Assembly (NCBI GenBank): GCA_964448935.1
Contig: CAYVBE010000059.1
Span: forward strand, 1 to 20,190
Reading direction: 5' to 3'
DNA: 20,190 nt
From: CAYVBE01 sp964448935
GTDB taxonomy: Bacteria > Planctomycetota > Brocadiia > SM23-32
The notes beneath the pieces were generated by a model. The model saw only the letters and a program-made list of their open reading frames with translations. It did not search any database and was not told the DNA's origin. Every line of letters starts with the position of its first letter. Position 1 is the first letter of the stretch. The translations under genes were made by a program, and so were the position numbers. Shown here piece by piece: positions 1-7,582 of this stretch.

Positions 1-2
1 CT

Positions 3-2087
3 GCGATGCCTCGCTCAAAGCCCGCACCGGACGGAAATTGGACCTTTTCGGAGAGAGTCGAAATAGAGCAGACGCTCAAGCCCGGCCGGCCCGTTGCGGA
101 ATGGAAAGCGAAGAACCTGAAGGCGCGCGAGAACGGCGATCGCTTCCCTGATAAGCTGACCGTGGCAAAGCTCGTGGTGACCTATGCCGACGGCCGGATC
201 GTGGAATCCGACATACGCTGCAATGAGACCGTCGGCGCGCTGGAGCGGGACTGGTGGAACCCGGCGGACGGGTTCATATATCACCTGGCGTTTGCGAAGG
301 TCGCATGGACGCAACCGCTGCAGGAGGACGGACTTCGCCACGCCGTGGTTTACCGCATGGAATGGCCGAACCCGCGGCCGGAAGTGCCCATCGCGTCCGT
401 CTCGATGCGGGCAGCAGAGGGGCTGGGCGAGGGCAAGCTGCTGGTTTTCTCGGCGACTGGGAAGCACCACGATGCTCCGGGGAACACGTTTTTCGTGGCG
501 CCCGATGGCGATGATGAGGCCGACGGCTCCTTCGAGCGGCCCTGGGGCACGCTGCACAAGGCCGCGGCAACCATCGAACCGGGCGATACCGTCTATGTGC
601 GCGGGGGAACGTACAGGCCGACGAAACGGGTCGTCTTCAAATACATAGATGCCCCCCCCGGGCAGCGCACCCGCATCATCGGCTATGCGGGCGAGACGGC
701 AGTCTTCGACTTCATGGACGCCCACTGGGACGAGAGCCCGCAACGCCGCCAGTACGGTTTCGAGGTGTATCCCCACGATCAATCCATGATCATGGCCTAC
801 GACTGCGATCGCTTCACGTTCAAGAACCTGCACATTATCCGCTCGCGGGCGCGGGGATTCGGGATGGACACCGGCTGGCCGCAGTATGCGCGGCGGGAAA
901 ACCTGATTGACGGGGGAAGACCGGAGCAGGTCAACAACGAACCCTTGGTGGGCTCTGAGGTCCTCTACTGCTCCGTCTGGCGGGTTTTCTCGGCCGGCAT
1001 ACGGTTTTCGAACGCGAAGGGCGGCCGTCTGATCGGCAACGTACTCACGCGCCCCCAGTCCATCAGCATGGGACCCGCCGAGGCGGAGACGGCCGGATAC
1101 GGCCCTGTCGCGGGCATGGATGCGACCGCCTACTTCAACCGGAACGGCGAACGCAAGTCCAATCCGCCCATGGAGGGCATTGACTGCGGCAGGTTCGCCG
1201 ACATTGAGATCGCCCACAACGAGATCGGCTGGCCCGACAAGGAGTGCATGCTGATCGACGGCGACGTGGACGGCCTGCGGGTGCATCACAACTACGTGCA
1301 CGACGCCTGGAACCTGCCCTGGGTCGGCGGCATCTCCCCCAACGGCTACGGGCGGCAGGAGAACATCGAGATCGACCACAACATCGCGCACCACGTCGGC
1401 GGCGGCTTCGGGATAGGCACCGAAGGGGGCGGCTTCGGCCGGAACTGCCGCATCCATCACAACCTGACCTGGGACTGCCACTGGACGGGCGGCAGCGTCA
1501 CCGGCGCCTGGAAGAGCAACGCACGCCTGGACAACGTATTCATGTACAACAACACCCACTGGCACAACGGGCATTACACACGCAACCCGCGCATAGAGTG
1601 GAAGGAGAATCTCGGGCCGGCCGGCGGCATCGTCGTCTCCTTCCCGGCCAGGGACGCCTGGGTAGGGCCGGGTCAGCCCCGCCGGCCGCTCAGGGGCGTC
1701 GTCGAGGATGTGCTCGTCGCCAACAACCTTATCCTTCAGCCGCGCGACTACGCCCAGTGCCTGAAGAACCAGGGCGACCCCGAAGAGAGCCGGATCGTAT
1801 TCACGCATAACCTCACTGACCTGGCCGCCGAGAGCGACATCTTCAAGCTGAGCCGCAACAGGAGCTGGCGTCCGGTTCGCGATGAGGGGCTCATCGTCGT
1901 GGACGGGCCGGTCGTGCGAGCCCCGGCGAACTTCGACTTCCGGCTGGTGCCGGGGACGCCGGCGGTGGACGGGGGCGTGGCAATGGACGAAAACGGCAAG
2001 CCCCTTCCGGGGCGGTCTACCTATATCGGCGCCTTCGGTCCCGATGCGAGATGGGTGGAAACGGACCCGGAAGAGGATGGCTCATGA
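3..2087 (+). CDS. Right-handed parallel beta-helix protein, 5'-truncated by window edge
   Basis: Probable exported polysaccharide-active protein (lyase- or hydrolase-like beta-helix). Residue numbers count from the first in-frame ATG, at position 6. Residues about 44-150 form a beta-sandwich-like module (VVTYADGR ... WPNPRPEVPIASVSM) that is homologous by eye to the C-terminus of the GH2 protein at 10356-15425. A DUF1565-like beta-helix entry follows (FFVAPDGDDEADGSFERPWG ... GDTVYVRGGTY), then many short beta-helix coils rich in N, G and H (IEIAHNEIGW, LRVHHNYVHD, IEIDHNIAHH, CRIHHNLTWD). The end is the typical DFRLVPGTPAVDGG ... YIGAFGP. The ATG at 6 is unlikely to be the true start: the frame is open to the window edge, there is no signal peptide, and the N-terminal module appears cut in half. 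The stop overlaps the next start (ATGA), so the two are probably co-translated. The fold is confident. Catalytic activity and substrate are not, as no lyase active site could be assigned. Confidence 0.85.
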   Translation, partial: AMPRSKPAPDGNWTFSERVEIEQTLKPGRPVAEWKAKNLKARENGDRFPDKLTVAKLVVTYADGRIVESDIRCNETVGALERDWWNPADGFIYHLAFAKVAWTQPLQEDGLRHAVVYRMEWPNPRPEVPIASVSMRAAEGLGEGKLLVFSATGKHHDAPGNTFFVAPDGDDEADGSFERPWGTLHKAAATIEPGDTVYVRGGTYRPTKRVVFKYIDAPPGQRTRIIGYAGETAVFDFMDAHWDESPQRRQYGFEVYPHDQSMIMAYDCDRFTFKNLHIIRSRARGFGMDTGWPQYARRENLIDGGRPEQVNNEPLVGSEVLYCSVWRVFSAGIRFSNAKGGRLIGNVLTRPQSISMGPAEAETAGYGPVAGMDATAYFNRNGERKSNPPMEGIDCGRFADIEIAHNEIGWPDKECMLIDGDVDGLRVHHNYVHDAWNLPWVGGISPNGYGRQENIEIDHNIAHHVGGGFGIGTEGGGFGRNCRIHHNLTWDCHWTGGSVTGAWKSNARLDNVFMYNNTHWHNGHYTRNPRIEWKENLGPAGGIVVSFPARDAWVGPGQPRRPLRGVVEDVLVANNLILQPRDYAQCLKNQGDPEESRIVFTHNLTDLAAESDIFKLSRNRSWRPVRDEGLIVVDGPVVRAPANFDFRLVPGTPAVDGGVAMDENGKPLPGRSTYIGAFGPDARWVETDPEEDGS
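652..659. repeat. Run of eight C inside the beta-helix gene
   Basis: A homopolymer of eight cytosines encodes Ala-Pro-Pro within the start of the beta-helix domain. A one-base slip would frameshift the rest of the protein. It could be a slippage site or simply a place where sequencing errors are likely. The frame is intact as given. Confidence 0.5.
2069..2076 (+). promoter_or_regulatory. Ribosome binding site for the SGNH/CBM9 gene
   Basis: GGAAGAGG lies 7 nt upstream of the ATG at 2084 and inside the end of the beta-helix gene. It supports 2084 rather than the upstream in-frame ATG at 2051. The start at 2084 also places a signal peptide at the N-terminus and gives the ATGA overlap. Confidence 0.6.
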
Positions 2088-4180
2088 GAGATGCAACCGG
2101 CCGAATGCTGGTCCTTGCCATTGTTTGTGCTATTCAGCCCCTGGCGGCGCTGGGCGATACGCCTGTTACGCAAACGGTGGAAGCCGTTTCCGCGCAGGAA
2201 ACACGCCCCCATGCGGATTCAAAGCGTTCCGATGATGCCTCGCCGTTTCGCGTCTACTTCGAGGGCAACAGCCTGACTGCGGGGGCAATGCGCGGTTTCG
2301 GGCTGCAATCGTCCGACCGAGACGGGCCGACAACTCCCCTGGGTGGCAAAGAGATTGTGTTCGGCAAGCATATCGGTCCTGGCATGTCACCCCGCCAGCT
2401 CTGGCACAGACCGGTATTCAGCAAATATCCCTTCGGTTTCGCCGAAGAGGCGCTCACGGAATACGAATGGGACGCCATCACCTTGCAGCCCTTCGGGGAT
2501 CCGGATGCGGTGGAGGTGGAGTACTGCGCGAAATACGTCGAACTGGCCCTCCCGAAAAGTCCGAGGATTCAAAGCTATGTCTACGGCCAGTGGCCGCGCA
2601 AGAGAAACGGAGACTTCGGCGCGCAATGGCTTGCCCGCTCAACCGGAGAGGGCAGGCCCGACTATAGCCGGGACAGGTACGAGAATATCACGAGGCAGCT
2701 CAGGCAGGCGCTCCCAGCCGGTGTTAAGCCGCCGAGGCTGATCCCCGTCGGACATGTTCTGCACCGGCTGAACCAGAAGATTCGATCCGGCGAGCTCACC
2801 GGATATGACTCGATCTACGAGTTCTATCGGCCCGATGGCCTTCATCTGAACATCAACGGCAGCTACGTCGCGGCCCTCACCTTCTACGCCTGTTTCTTTG
2901 GGGAGAGTCCCCTCGGACTGAATGTTCCGGAAGCTGGCAAGGGCGATGTGACCTACCGGCCTTTCACTTCCACGCAATTAAGGATTGTGCAGGAAACCGT
3001 ATGGGAAGTGGTGACTGGCAACCCGCTGACGGGCATATACGCCGACGCCCCGGCCGAGGCCAACACGCTCCTTCTCCAAAACGCCGTGGTTGGCGAACCT
3101 TACCGGGATTATCTCCACGCCTCGTTCGGCCGCCCGCCATACCGATGGGAGAGCGTGTCCGGCCAACTACCGTCCGGGTTGGTTCTCGGCGACGATGGCG
3201 AAATAAGCGGCACGGCCGAATCCGTGGGTTCATTTCCCTTCCGTGTGGCGGTCACCGATGAACAAGGCGGAACGGACCATCAGGAAGTCCGTATCACCGT
3301 AGAAAAAGACCGGTCGCCCAGGATTATCAGCAAAGACATTCCCAGGCTGTGGCAGGGAGAGCCGTTTAAGTTCAACCTGACGGCCGAGGGCGGAAATCGA
3401 GGCGTGGTCTGGGAGAATATCGGCGCCTTGCCGCCCGGGTTCGTACTCGAACCCGGCGGCAGACTCCATGGGGCGCCCGCCCTGCAGGGCTGTTTCGAGT
3501 TCCAGACCCGGGTATCCGACCTGGACCTGACGGACCCCGAAAGCGACACTCGAAAATACACGGTCGCAGTGAACCCTCCCCAGTCGGAAGTAGTCACCGG
3601 TATCCCGGTCAAAGAAGGGCTCAGAGTCGACGGCAAGCTGGATGAACCGGCCTGGAGCAGCTTGCGATATGCCCCTGAAAAAAGCGTTGAGGTGGAGATG
3701 GACGCGGAGGCGGCATTTGATGTGGCATGGAAGGAAAACCGCGGTTTTTACATAGCGATTTCGGTGAAAGACGATGTGCTGGTTGTCAACGAATCCGAGC
3801 CCTGGCTGGGCGATTCCGTGGAAATCTATCTGGATGTGGCCAACAACCGCCAGCAGGTCTACAACTCCGATGATTACCGGATTGTAATCGATCCTGAGGG
3901 CCATATGAAAGTTTTCGGTGTGGACCGTCGCAGCTTCGAATGCGCCGCCGCACGAACGGCCAAGGGCTACGACATTGAAGTTTACCTGGGCCACGGATCT
4001 TATAACCACCGGGGGTATTACAAAGTGCGCAAGAATGCGGTGTTCGGTTTTGACGTTGCGCTCAACGATGTTGATGCCGCCGATGAAGAACCGGCCCGTG
4101 CATTCTGGCACGGCGACGAGAGCAACGAGACCGATCCGGGAAATTTCGGCATACTTATTTTTACGGAGGAGACGAAATGA
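2084..4180 (+). CDS. Secreted SGNH/DUF4886-like hydrolase with He_PIG Ig domains and CBM9
   Basis: Predicted exported protein of 698 residues. Residues 1-24 are a Sec signal peptide (MRDATGRMLVLAIVCAIQPL...). Residues about 55-300 look like an SGNH/GDSL-type hydrolase of the DUF4886 kind: block I is GNSLT at 61-65, and a late DGLHLN at 251-256 would supply the catalytic Asp and His. Such proteins are often carbohydrate esterases. Two putative Ig domains of He_PIG type follow (about 340-410, with LPSGLVLGDDGEISGTA, and about 415-500, with LPPGFVLEPGGRLHGAP). Residues about 504-697 are a CBM9-like domain (GLRVDGKLDEPAW ... AWKENRGFYIAISVKDD ... DSVEIYLD ... FGFDVALND), a carbohydrate-binding family of secreted enzymes. 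Inferred role: deacylation or binding of the polysaccharide attacked by its neighbours. It overlaps both flanking genes by ATGA. The catalytic call is less sure than the Ig and CBM9 calls. Confidence 0.85.
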   Translation: MRDATGRMLVLAIVCAIQPLAALGDTPVTQTVEAVSAQETRPHADSKRSDDASPFRVYFEGNSLTAGAMRGFGLQSSDRDGPTTPLGGKEIVFGKHIGPGMSPRQLWHRPVFSKYPFGFAEEALTEYEWDAITLQPFGDPDAVEVEYCAKYVELALPKSPRIQSYVYGQWPRKRNGDFGAQWLARSTGEGRPDYSRDRYENITRQLRQALPAGVKPPRLIPVGHVLHRLNQKIRSGELTGYDSIYEFYRPDGLHLNINGSYVAALTFYACFFGESPLGLNVPEAGKGDVTYRPFTSTQLRIVQETVWEVVTGNPLTGIYADAPAEANTLLLQNAVVGEPYRDYLHASFGRPPYRWESVSGQLPSGLVLGDDGEISGTAESVGSFPFRVAVTDEQGGTDHQEVRITVEKDRSPRIISKDIPRLWQGEPFKFNLTAEGGNRGVVWENIGALPPGFVLEPGGRLHGAPALQGCFEFQTRVSDLDLTDPESDTRKYTVAVNPPQSEVVTGIPVKEGLRVDGKLDEPAWSSLRYAPEKSVEVEMDAEAAFDVAWKENRGFYIAISVKDDVLVVNESEPWLGDSVEIYLDVANNRQQVYNSDDYRIVIDPEGHMKVFGVDRRSFECAAARTAKGYDIEVYLGHGSYNHRGYYKVRKNAVFGFDVALNDVDAADEEPARAFWHGDESNETDPGNFGILIFTEETK
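4165..4171 (+). promoter_or_regulatory. Ribosome binding site for the PA14/URO-D fusion gene
   Basis: GGAGGAG lies 5 nt upstream of the ATG at 4177, within the last codons of the CBM9 gene. It is a strong Shine-Dalgarno sequence and supports independent re-initiation at the ATGA overlap. Confidence 0.7.
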
Positions 4181-7100
4181 CAAAACTGATTACCCTCATA
4201 ATGCTTGCGAGTGCGGCAACGGCTTTCGCCGCGCCGCGTAATCGCCTGCCCCAGGGCGGCGGCGTTATCTACCCTGCCTGGAGCGCCCGGTACTGGGCCA
4301 ATGCAGGGATGGAAGGGGAACCCGCCTATACGCGTTCGGAACAACGCGTCCGCTTTGACTGGGAAGACTGGCGCCCTATCCTGGGCGTCCACGCCGAGAG
4401 TGTGCGCGACTTCCCGACGGACAACTTCTCCGCCCGGTTCACCGCCAGGCTGGTCGCGCGGTTCGATGAGACCTACACGTTCAAACTTACATCCGATGAA
4501 CAGGCACGTTTGAATATCCGGCCCGCCGGCGCCGATGACTGGACTACACTTATCGATGCCTGGAAACCGCACACCCGCCGCACGGACGAGGCGACGATGG
4601 CGCTTGAACCCGACAGGCAATACGATATCGCGATCGACTACGCCGACCTCTCCGGCGACACCGTCTGCGAGCTGCGATGGTCCAGCCCGAGTACGCCGGA
4701 GGAGGTCGTCGATTACGTCGGCGCCAACAGCGAGCACTTTCATCCCGTCCGCCTCCTGGCCAATTTCTACGAACAGGGACGCCCCTGGCGCACGAACGGT
4801 ACCCGGGAAACACCGGAGTTGGATGAGAAGGGCTATCCGAAACAGGACTTCAGAGAAGTCCTGTTGGGAGGCTACAGCCACTACATCGGCCGCGGACTGC
4901 TGGCGTTCAAGGGCCAGGCCAAGGTCGAATTGAGCGGCGCCAGGCTCGAGGTCGACGGCAAGACCTACGACACCCTGCCCAAAGGTGTCGGCTATGATCC
5001 GGCAAGCAACGAGACGCGGGCCTTCATTCTCTGGGACGATGCGGAACACGACACCACTTCTACCACTCTGACAATGACCGAAACGCAACGTACGCCGGAA
5101 AGCCCGGCGGGCAGCGGAGTGACCGACATCCATGTGATGGCCTCCCGGCAGGTCAACGGCGAGGAGCCGCATGAGCCGGGCGAGATGATGCACCAGGAGG
5201 CTCGGGACGCCTATTTGCCGTTGATGACCCTTCGCCTGCAGCGCACCGGACTCAACGACATTGTCAAATGGTCCGACAGGGCGCTTCCCGATCACGCGAA
5301 ACTCCACAACACTCGACTGGCCGACGCCAGGAAGGCCCGCGGGGAACGGGCCTACGAGAAGATCATCCTGATGATCAACGAGCTGGGCCGCGACCTGCAT
5401 CTCAACTTCGGCGGAAGCATCGACGAAGAATTCATGCGCAACCTGGCGCTGCTGTTCAAATATGGTTCCGACGGCGTCAATCCCTACACCGGCCCGGTGG
5501 AGAACCCCGCCTGGCCGCCGTTGAACTCGAACCTGCGTTTATATCTCGAGCACGGCAACGAGATGGGCTGGTCGGCCATCCAACCTCGCGACTGGACACG
5601 CAAGGACTACGCGCGCATTCGCGAGCGGAAATCGGGTCCGGTCTGGGAAGCCCTGAACTTCGACGGAGCTATCGAAGATAATCATCACCTCGGCGTCATG
5701 CGCTACCACGCCTATCGCACGGCCCGCATGAGCGAAAACATGCGGTCTGTGTGGGGCGACGAGGCCATGGGCGAAACCATCCGCGTCTGCCTGTTCGGGC
5801 AGTATCAGCGCTGGTTCCAGAGCGGCATGGTGCAGTACCTTAACGACTACTTCGGCGATCCTGAACACCACCAACCCGCGCGCCGACCCAGCGAGCTGCT
5901 CTGGGGATCGGGACCGGCTGTCTACTACGGCTCGGTCAACAACTTCATGGACGGCGACGAGATCTACCTCGCCGACGGCCGGTTTGAGCAGACCCTCGTC
6001 GGCGAAGGCGAGGCCGTGCTGCGCCCCGAGTCCGAAGGGTGGACGTTCGAAGGCAACGCGGGCGTGGTCGATCTCTCGTTCGAACTCTACGACGCCGCCG
6101 CGTCCGTACAGCCGGCGCCGGCGGAGACGATCAAAGGCCGAGCGGCGGTCGGTTACCGCTTCACGGTAGGTCCTCGAGATATTTATGCCTACGCGACCGG
6201 CCGTACTGCGGTCGAAGGCGAGAAAGGCCAAGCGGCAACGGCAATCGTCCGGATGAACGGCAAGACGCTTCACAACTCCAACCATGTGAAGACCAACCTC
6301 CGCCGCCTCAAGCCCGGCGAGACGGATTACGTACCCCTGGAATTCTCCGGCTGGATCACTCGCGACTCCTCTCGGCTTGGCGTCTGGAAGCTCGAGGCGA
6401 GCCAGACCTACGCCATCATGACGGATGTATCGAATGCCTCGATTCCGGGTCGCGGCGGGCGGGCGGACCGTGTGCCACTGGAGCCGGCGGGGCTGGAGTG
6501 TACCTGCCGGGAGGACCTGGAGTCGTTCGAGGACCCGCTGAAGCGGCGGCTGGCGGAGCGCGTGATGGACGTCAGCCACTACCTGGTCACCCACTGGTCT
6601 CACGTCAATCGCTACCTGGTCACGCCGTCCCATCGCATCCGCTCCGAGCGGCACGAGAAGGACGACGGTTCCGCGGTCATAGACGGCGTCATCCCGACCC
6701 CCGGCGGTGAGCTGAGCTTCCGGCGGGAGTGGGACCCGACTTCCCGCACGTGGTGGAATGCCGAGTACCCGGTCGAGACCGTGGAGGACGCCGAGAAGGT
6801 CGCATCCATCCCCTGGGAGCGTCCGCCGGACCTCCTTCCGCCCGAGGAGGACGAGCGGCCGGGCGACTTTGGCGAACGGGGCATCATGGGCACCCGCATA
6901 TCGAGTCCGTTCGTCTGCGTCTCCGGCATGATGCCTTACCAGACCTTCCTGGAGTGGACGGCTACCCGGATGGACATGCTGCGGGCGCTGACCGACATCT
7001 GCCTGCGGCGGGTTCTGGACTGCCTGGAGGTGCTGCTCTCCAACTCCGCCATCGAATACGTCTGGATGGGCGGCAGCGAGTGGGTAACTCCGCCGATGGG

Positions 7101-7533
7101 CTCTCCAGCCATTTACGACGCTCTTGTGCAGGAGCAGGAGCGCGAGATCATTGACTACGTCCATTCCCACAGCGACGCGGTGGTGCACGTGCACTGCCAC
7201 GGCCGGGTGCGGGATGCGCTGCCCAAGATGATCGAGCGGTGCGCCGATTACACCGAACCGGTCGAGCCGCCGCCCTCGGGCGACATCACCATGGCCGAAG
7301 CGAAGGCCGTGGCCGACGGGCGCATCACGCTTGGCGGCAACATCGAATGCGCGTTGCTCTGCAACGGCACCCCCGAGCGGGTGGAGGAAGCGGTGCGGGC
7401 CGCCGTCGCGGGCGGGAAAGAGCGCTTCGTGCTGCGCCCGACCGAGGGCCCGTCCCCACGGCTCAGCGAACGCGAGTTCCACAACTACGTGCGCATGATA
7501 GACGTCTGGCAAGAGCTTGCGCCACTACCGTGA
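4177..7533 (+). CDS. Exported PA14 / GH-like / uroporphyrinogen-decarboxylase-like fusion protein
   Basis: One open frame of 1118 residues with three parts. Residues 1-19 are a Sec signal (MTKLITLIMLASAATAFAA). Residues about 28-185 are a PA14-type beta-sandwich (WSARYWANAGMEG ... FSARFTARLVARFDETYTFKL ... IDYADLSGDTVCELRW), a likely glycan-binding module. Residues about 190-745 are not recognised as a family; LRLYLEHGNEMGW, with Asn461-Glu462, resembles the acid/base NE of clan GH-A TIM barrels. Residues about 762-1116 are clearly URO-D/corrinoid-methyltransferase-like (RADRVPLEP, PTPGGEL, SSPFVCVSGMMPY, YVWMGGSEW, HVHCHG at 1004-1009, GNIECALL). URO-D-type proteins are normally separate and cytoplasmic, so the fusion behind a signal peptide is odd. 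Met748 (ATG at 6418) lies about where a free-standing URO-D would start, but has no good RBS. Possible explanations are a true fusion, a deletion joining two genes, or an assembly join. Confidence 0.85.
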   Translation: MTKLITLIMLASAATAFAAPRNRLPQGGGVIYPAWSARYWANAGMEGEPAYTRSEQRVRFDWEDWRPILGVHAESVRDFPTDNFSARFTARLVARFDETYTFKLTSDEQARLNIRPAGADDWTTLIDAWKPHTRRTDEATMALEPDRQYDIAIDYADLSGDTVCELRWSSPSTPEEVVDYVGANSEHFHPVRLLANFYEQGRPWRTNGTRETPELDEKGYPKQDFREVLLGGYSHYIGRGLLAFKGQAKVELSGARLEVDGKTYDTLPKGVGYDPASNETRAFILWDDAEHDTTSTTLTMTETQRTPESPAGSGVTDIHVMASRQVNGEEPHEPGEMMHQEARDAYLPLMTLRLQRTGLNDIVKWSDRALPDHAKLHNTRLADARKARGERAYEKIILMINELGRDLHLNFGGSIDEEFMRNLALLFKYGSDGVNPYTGPVENPAWPPLNSNLRLYLEHGNEMGWSAIQPRDWTRKDYARIRERKSGPVWEALNFDGAIEDNHHLGVMRYHAYRTARMSENMRSVWGDEAMGETIRVCLFGQYQRWFQSGMVQYLNDYFGDPEHHQPARRPSELLWGSGPAVYYGSVNNFMDGDEIYLADGRFEQTLVGEGEAVLRPESEGWTFEGNAGVVDLSFELYDAAASVQPAPAETIKGRAAVGYRFTVGPRDIYAYATGRTAVEGEKGQAATAIVRMNGKTLHNSNHVKTNLRRLKPGETDYVPLEFSGWITRDSSRLGVWKLEASQTYAIMTDVSNASIPGRGGRADRVPLEPAGLECTCREDLESFEDPLKRRLAERVMDVSHYLVTHWSHVNRYLVTPSHRIRSERHEKDDGSAVIDGVIPTPGGELSFRREWDPTSRTWWNAEYPVETVEDAEKVASIPWERPPDLLPPEEDERPGDFGERGIMGTRISSPFVCVSGMMPYQTFLEWTATRMDMLRALTDICLRRVLDCLEVLLSNSAIEYVWMGGSEWVTPPMGSPAIYDALVQEQEREIIDYVHSHSDAVVHVHCHGRVRDALPKMIERCADYTEPVEPPPSGDITMAEAKAVADGRITLGGNIECALLCNGTPERVEEAVRAAVAGGKERFVLRPTEGPSPRLSEREFHNYVRMIDVWQELAPLP

Positions 7534-7563
7534 TGGGCTGGCCGGCGCATTGCCTTCAGCAAC

Positions 7564-7572
7564 AGGAAGGAG
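7564..7572 (+). promoter_or_regulatory. Ribosome binding site for the GH5-like gene
   Basis: AGGAAGGAG lies 10 nt upstream of the ATG at 7583. It selects this start over the in-frame ATG at 7517, which overlaps the previous gene and would bury the signal peptide behind 22 polar residues. Confidence 0.7.
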
Positions 7573-7582
7573 TCAGAGCAGA

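Noticed and set aside
15..1808. Minus-strand open frame of 597 codons opposite the beta-helix gene
   Set aside because: Mirror of the beta-helix codons, with no recognisable domain.
6420..6475. Frameshift in the (GGGC)-like repeat near the fusion junction
   Set aside because: The +1 frame gives a faintly URO-D-like RMPRFRVAAGGR, but the reading frame used is open on both sides, and a single indel would not restore a better match without a second compensating one.
5539..7512. Minus-strand open frame of 657 codons opposite the PA14/URO-D gene
   Set aside because: Shadow of GC-rich coding sequence; no motif or RBS. Its continuity across the fusion junction shows only that neither strand has a stop there.
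6418..7533. URO-D domain as a separate gene starting at ATG 6418
   Set aside because: The spacing fits a normal URO-D start, but no Shine-Dalgarno lies at a workable distance (nearest GAGG is about 20 nt upstream), there is no stop in the upstream frame, and the first residues do not look like the family. Kept as one fusion gene.
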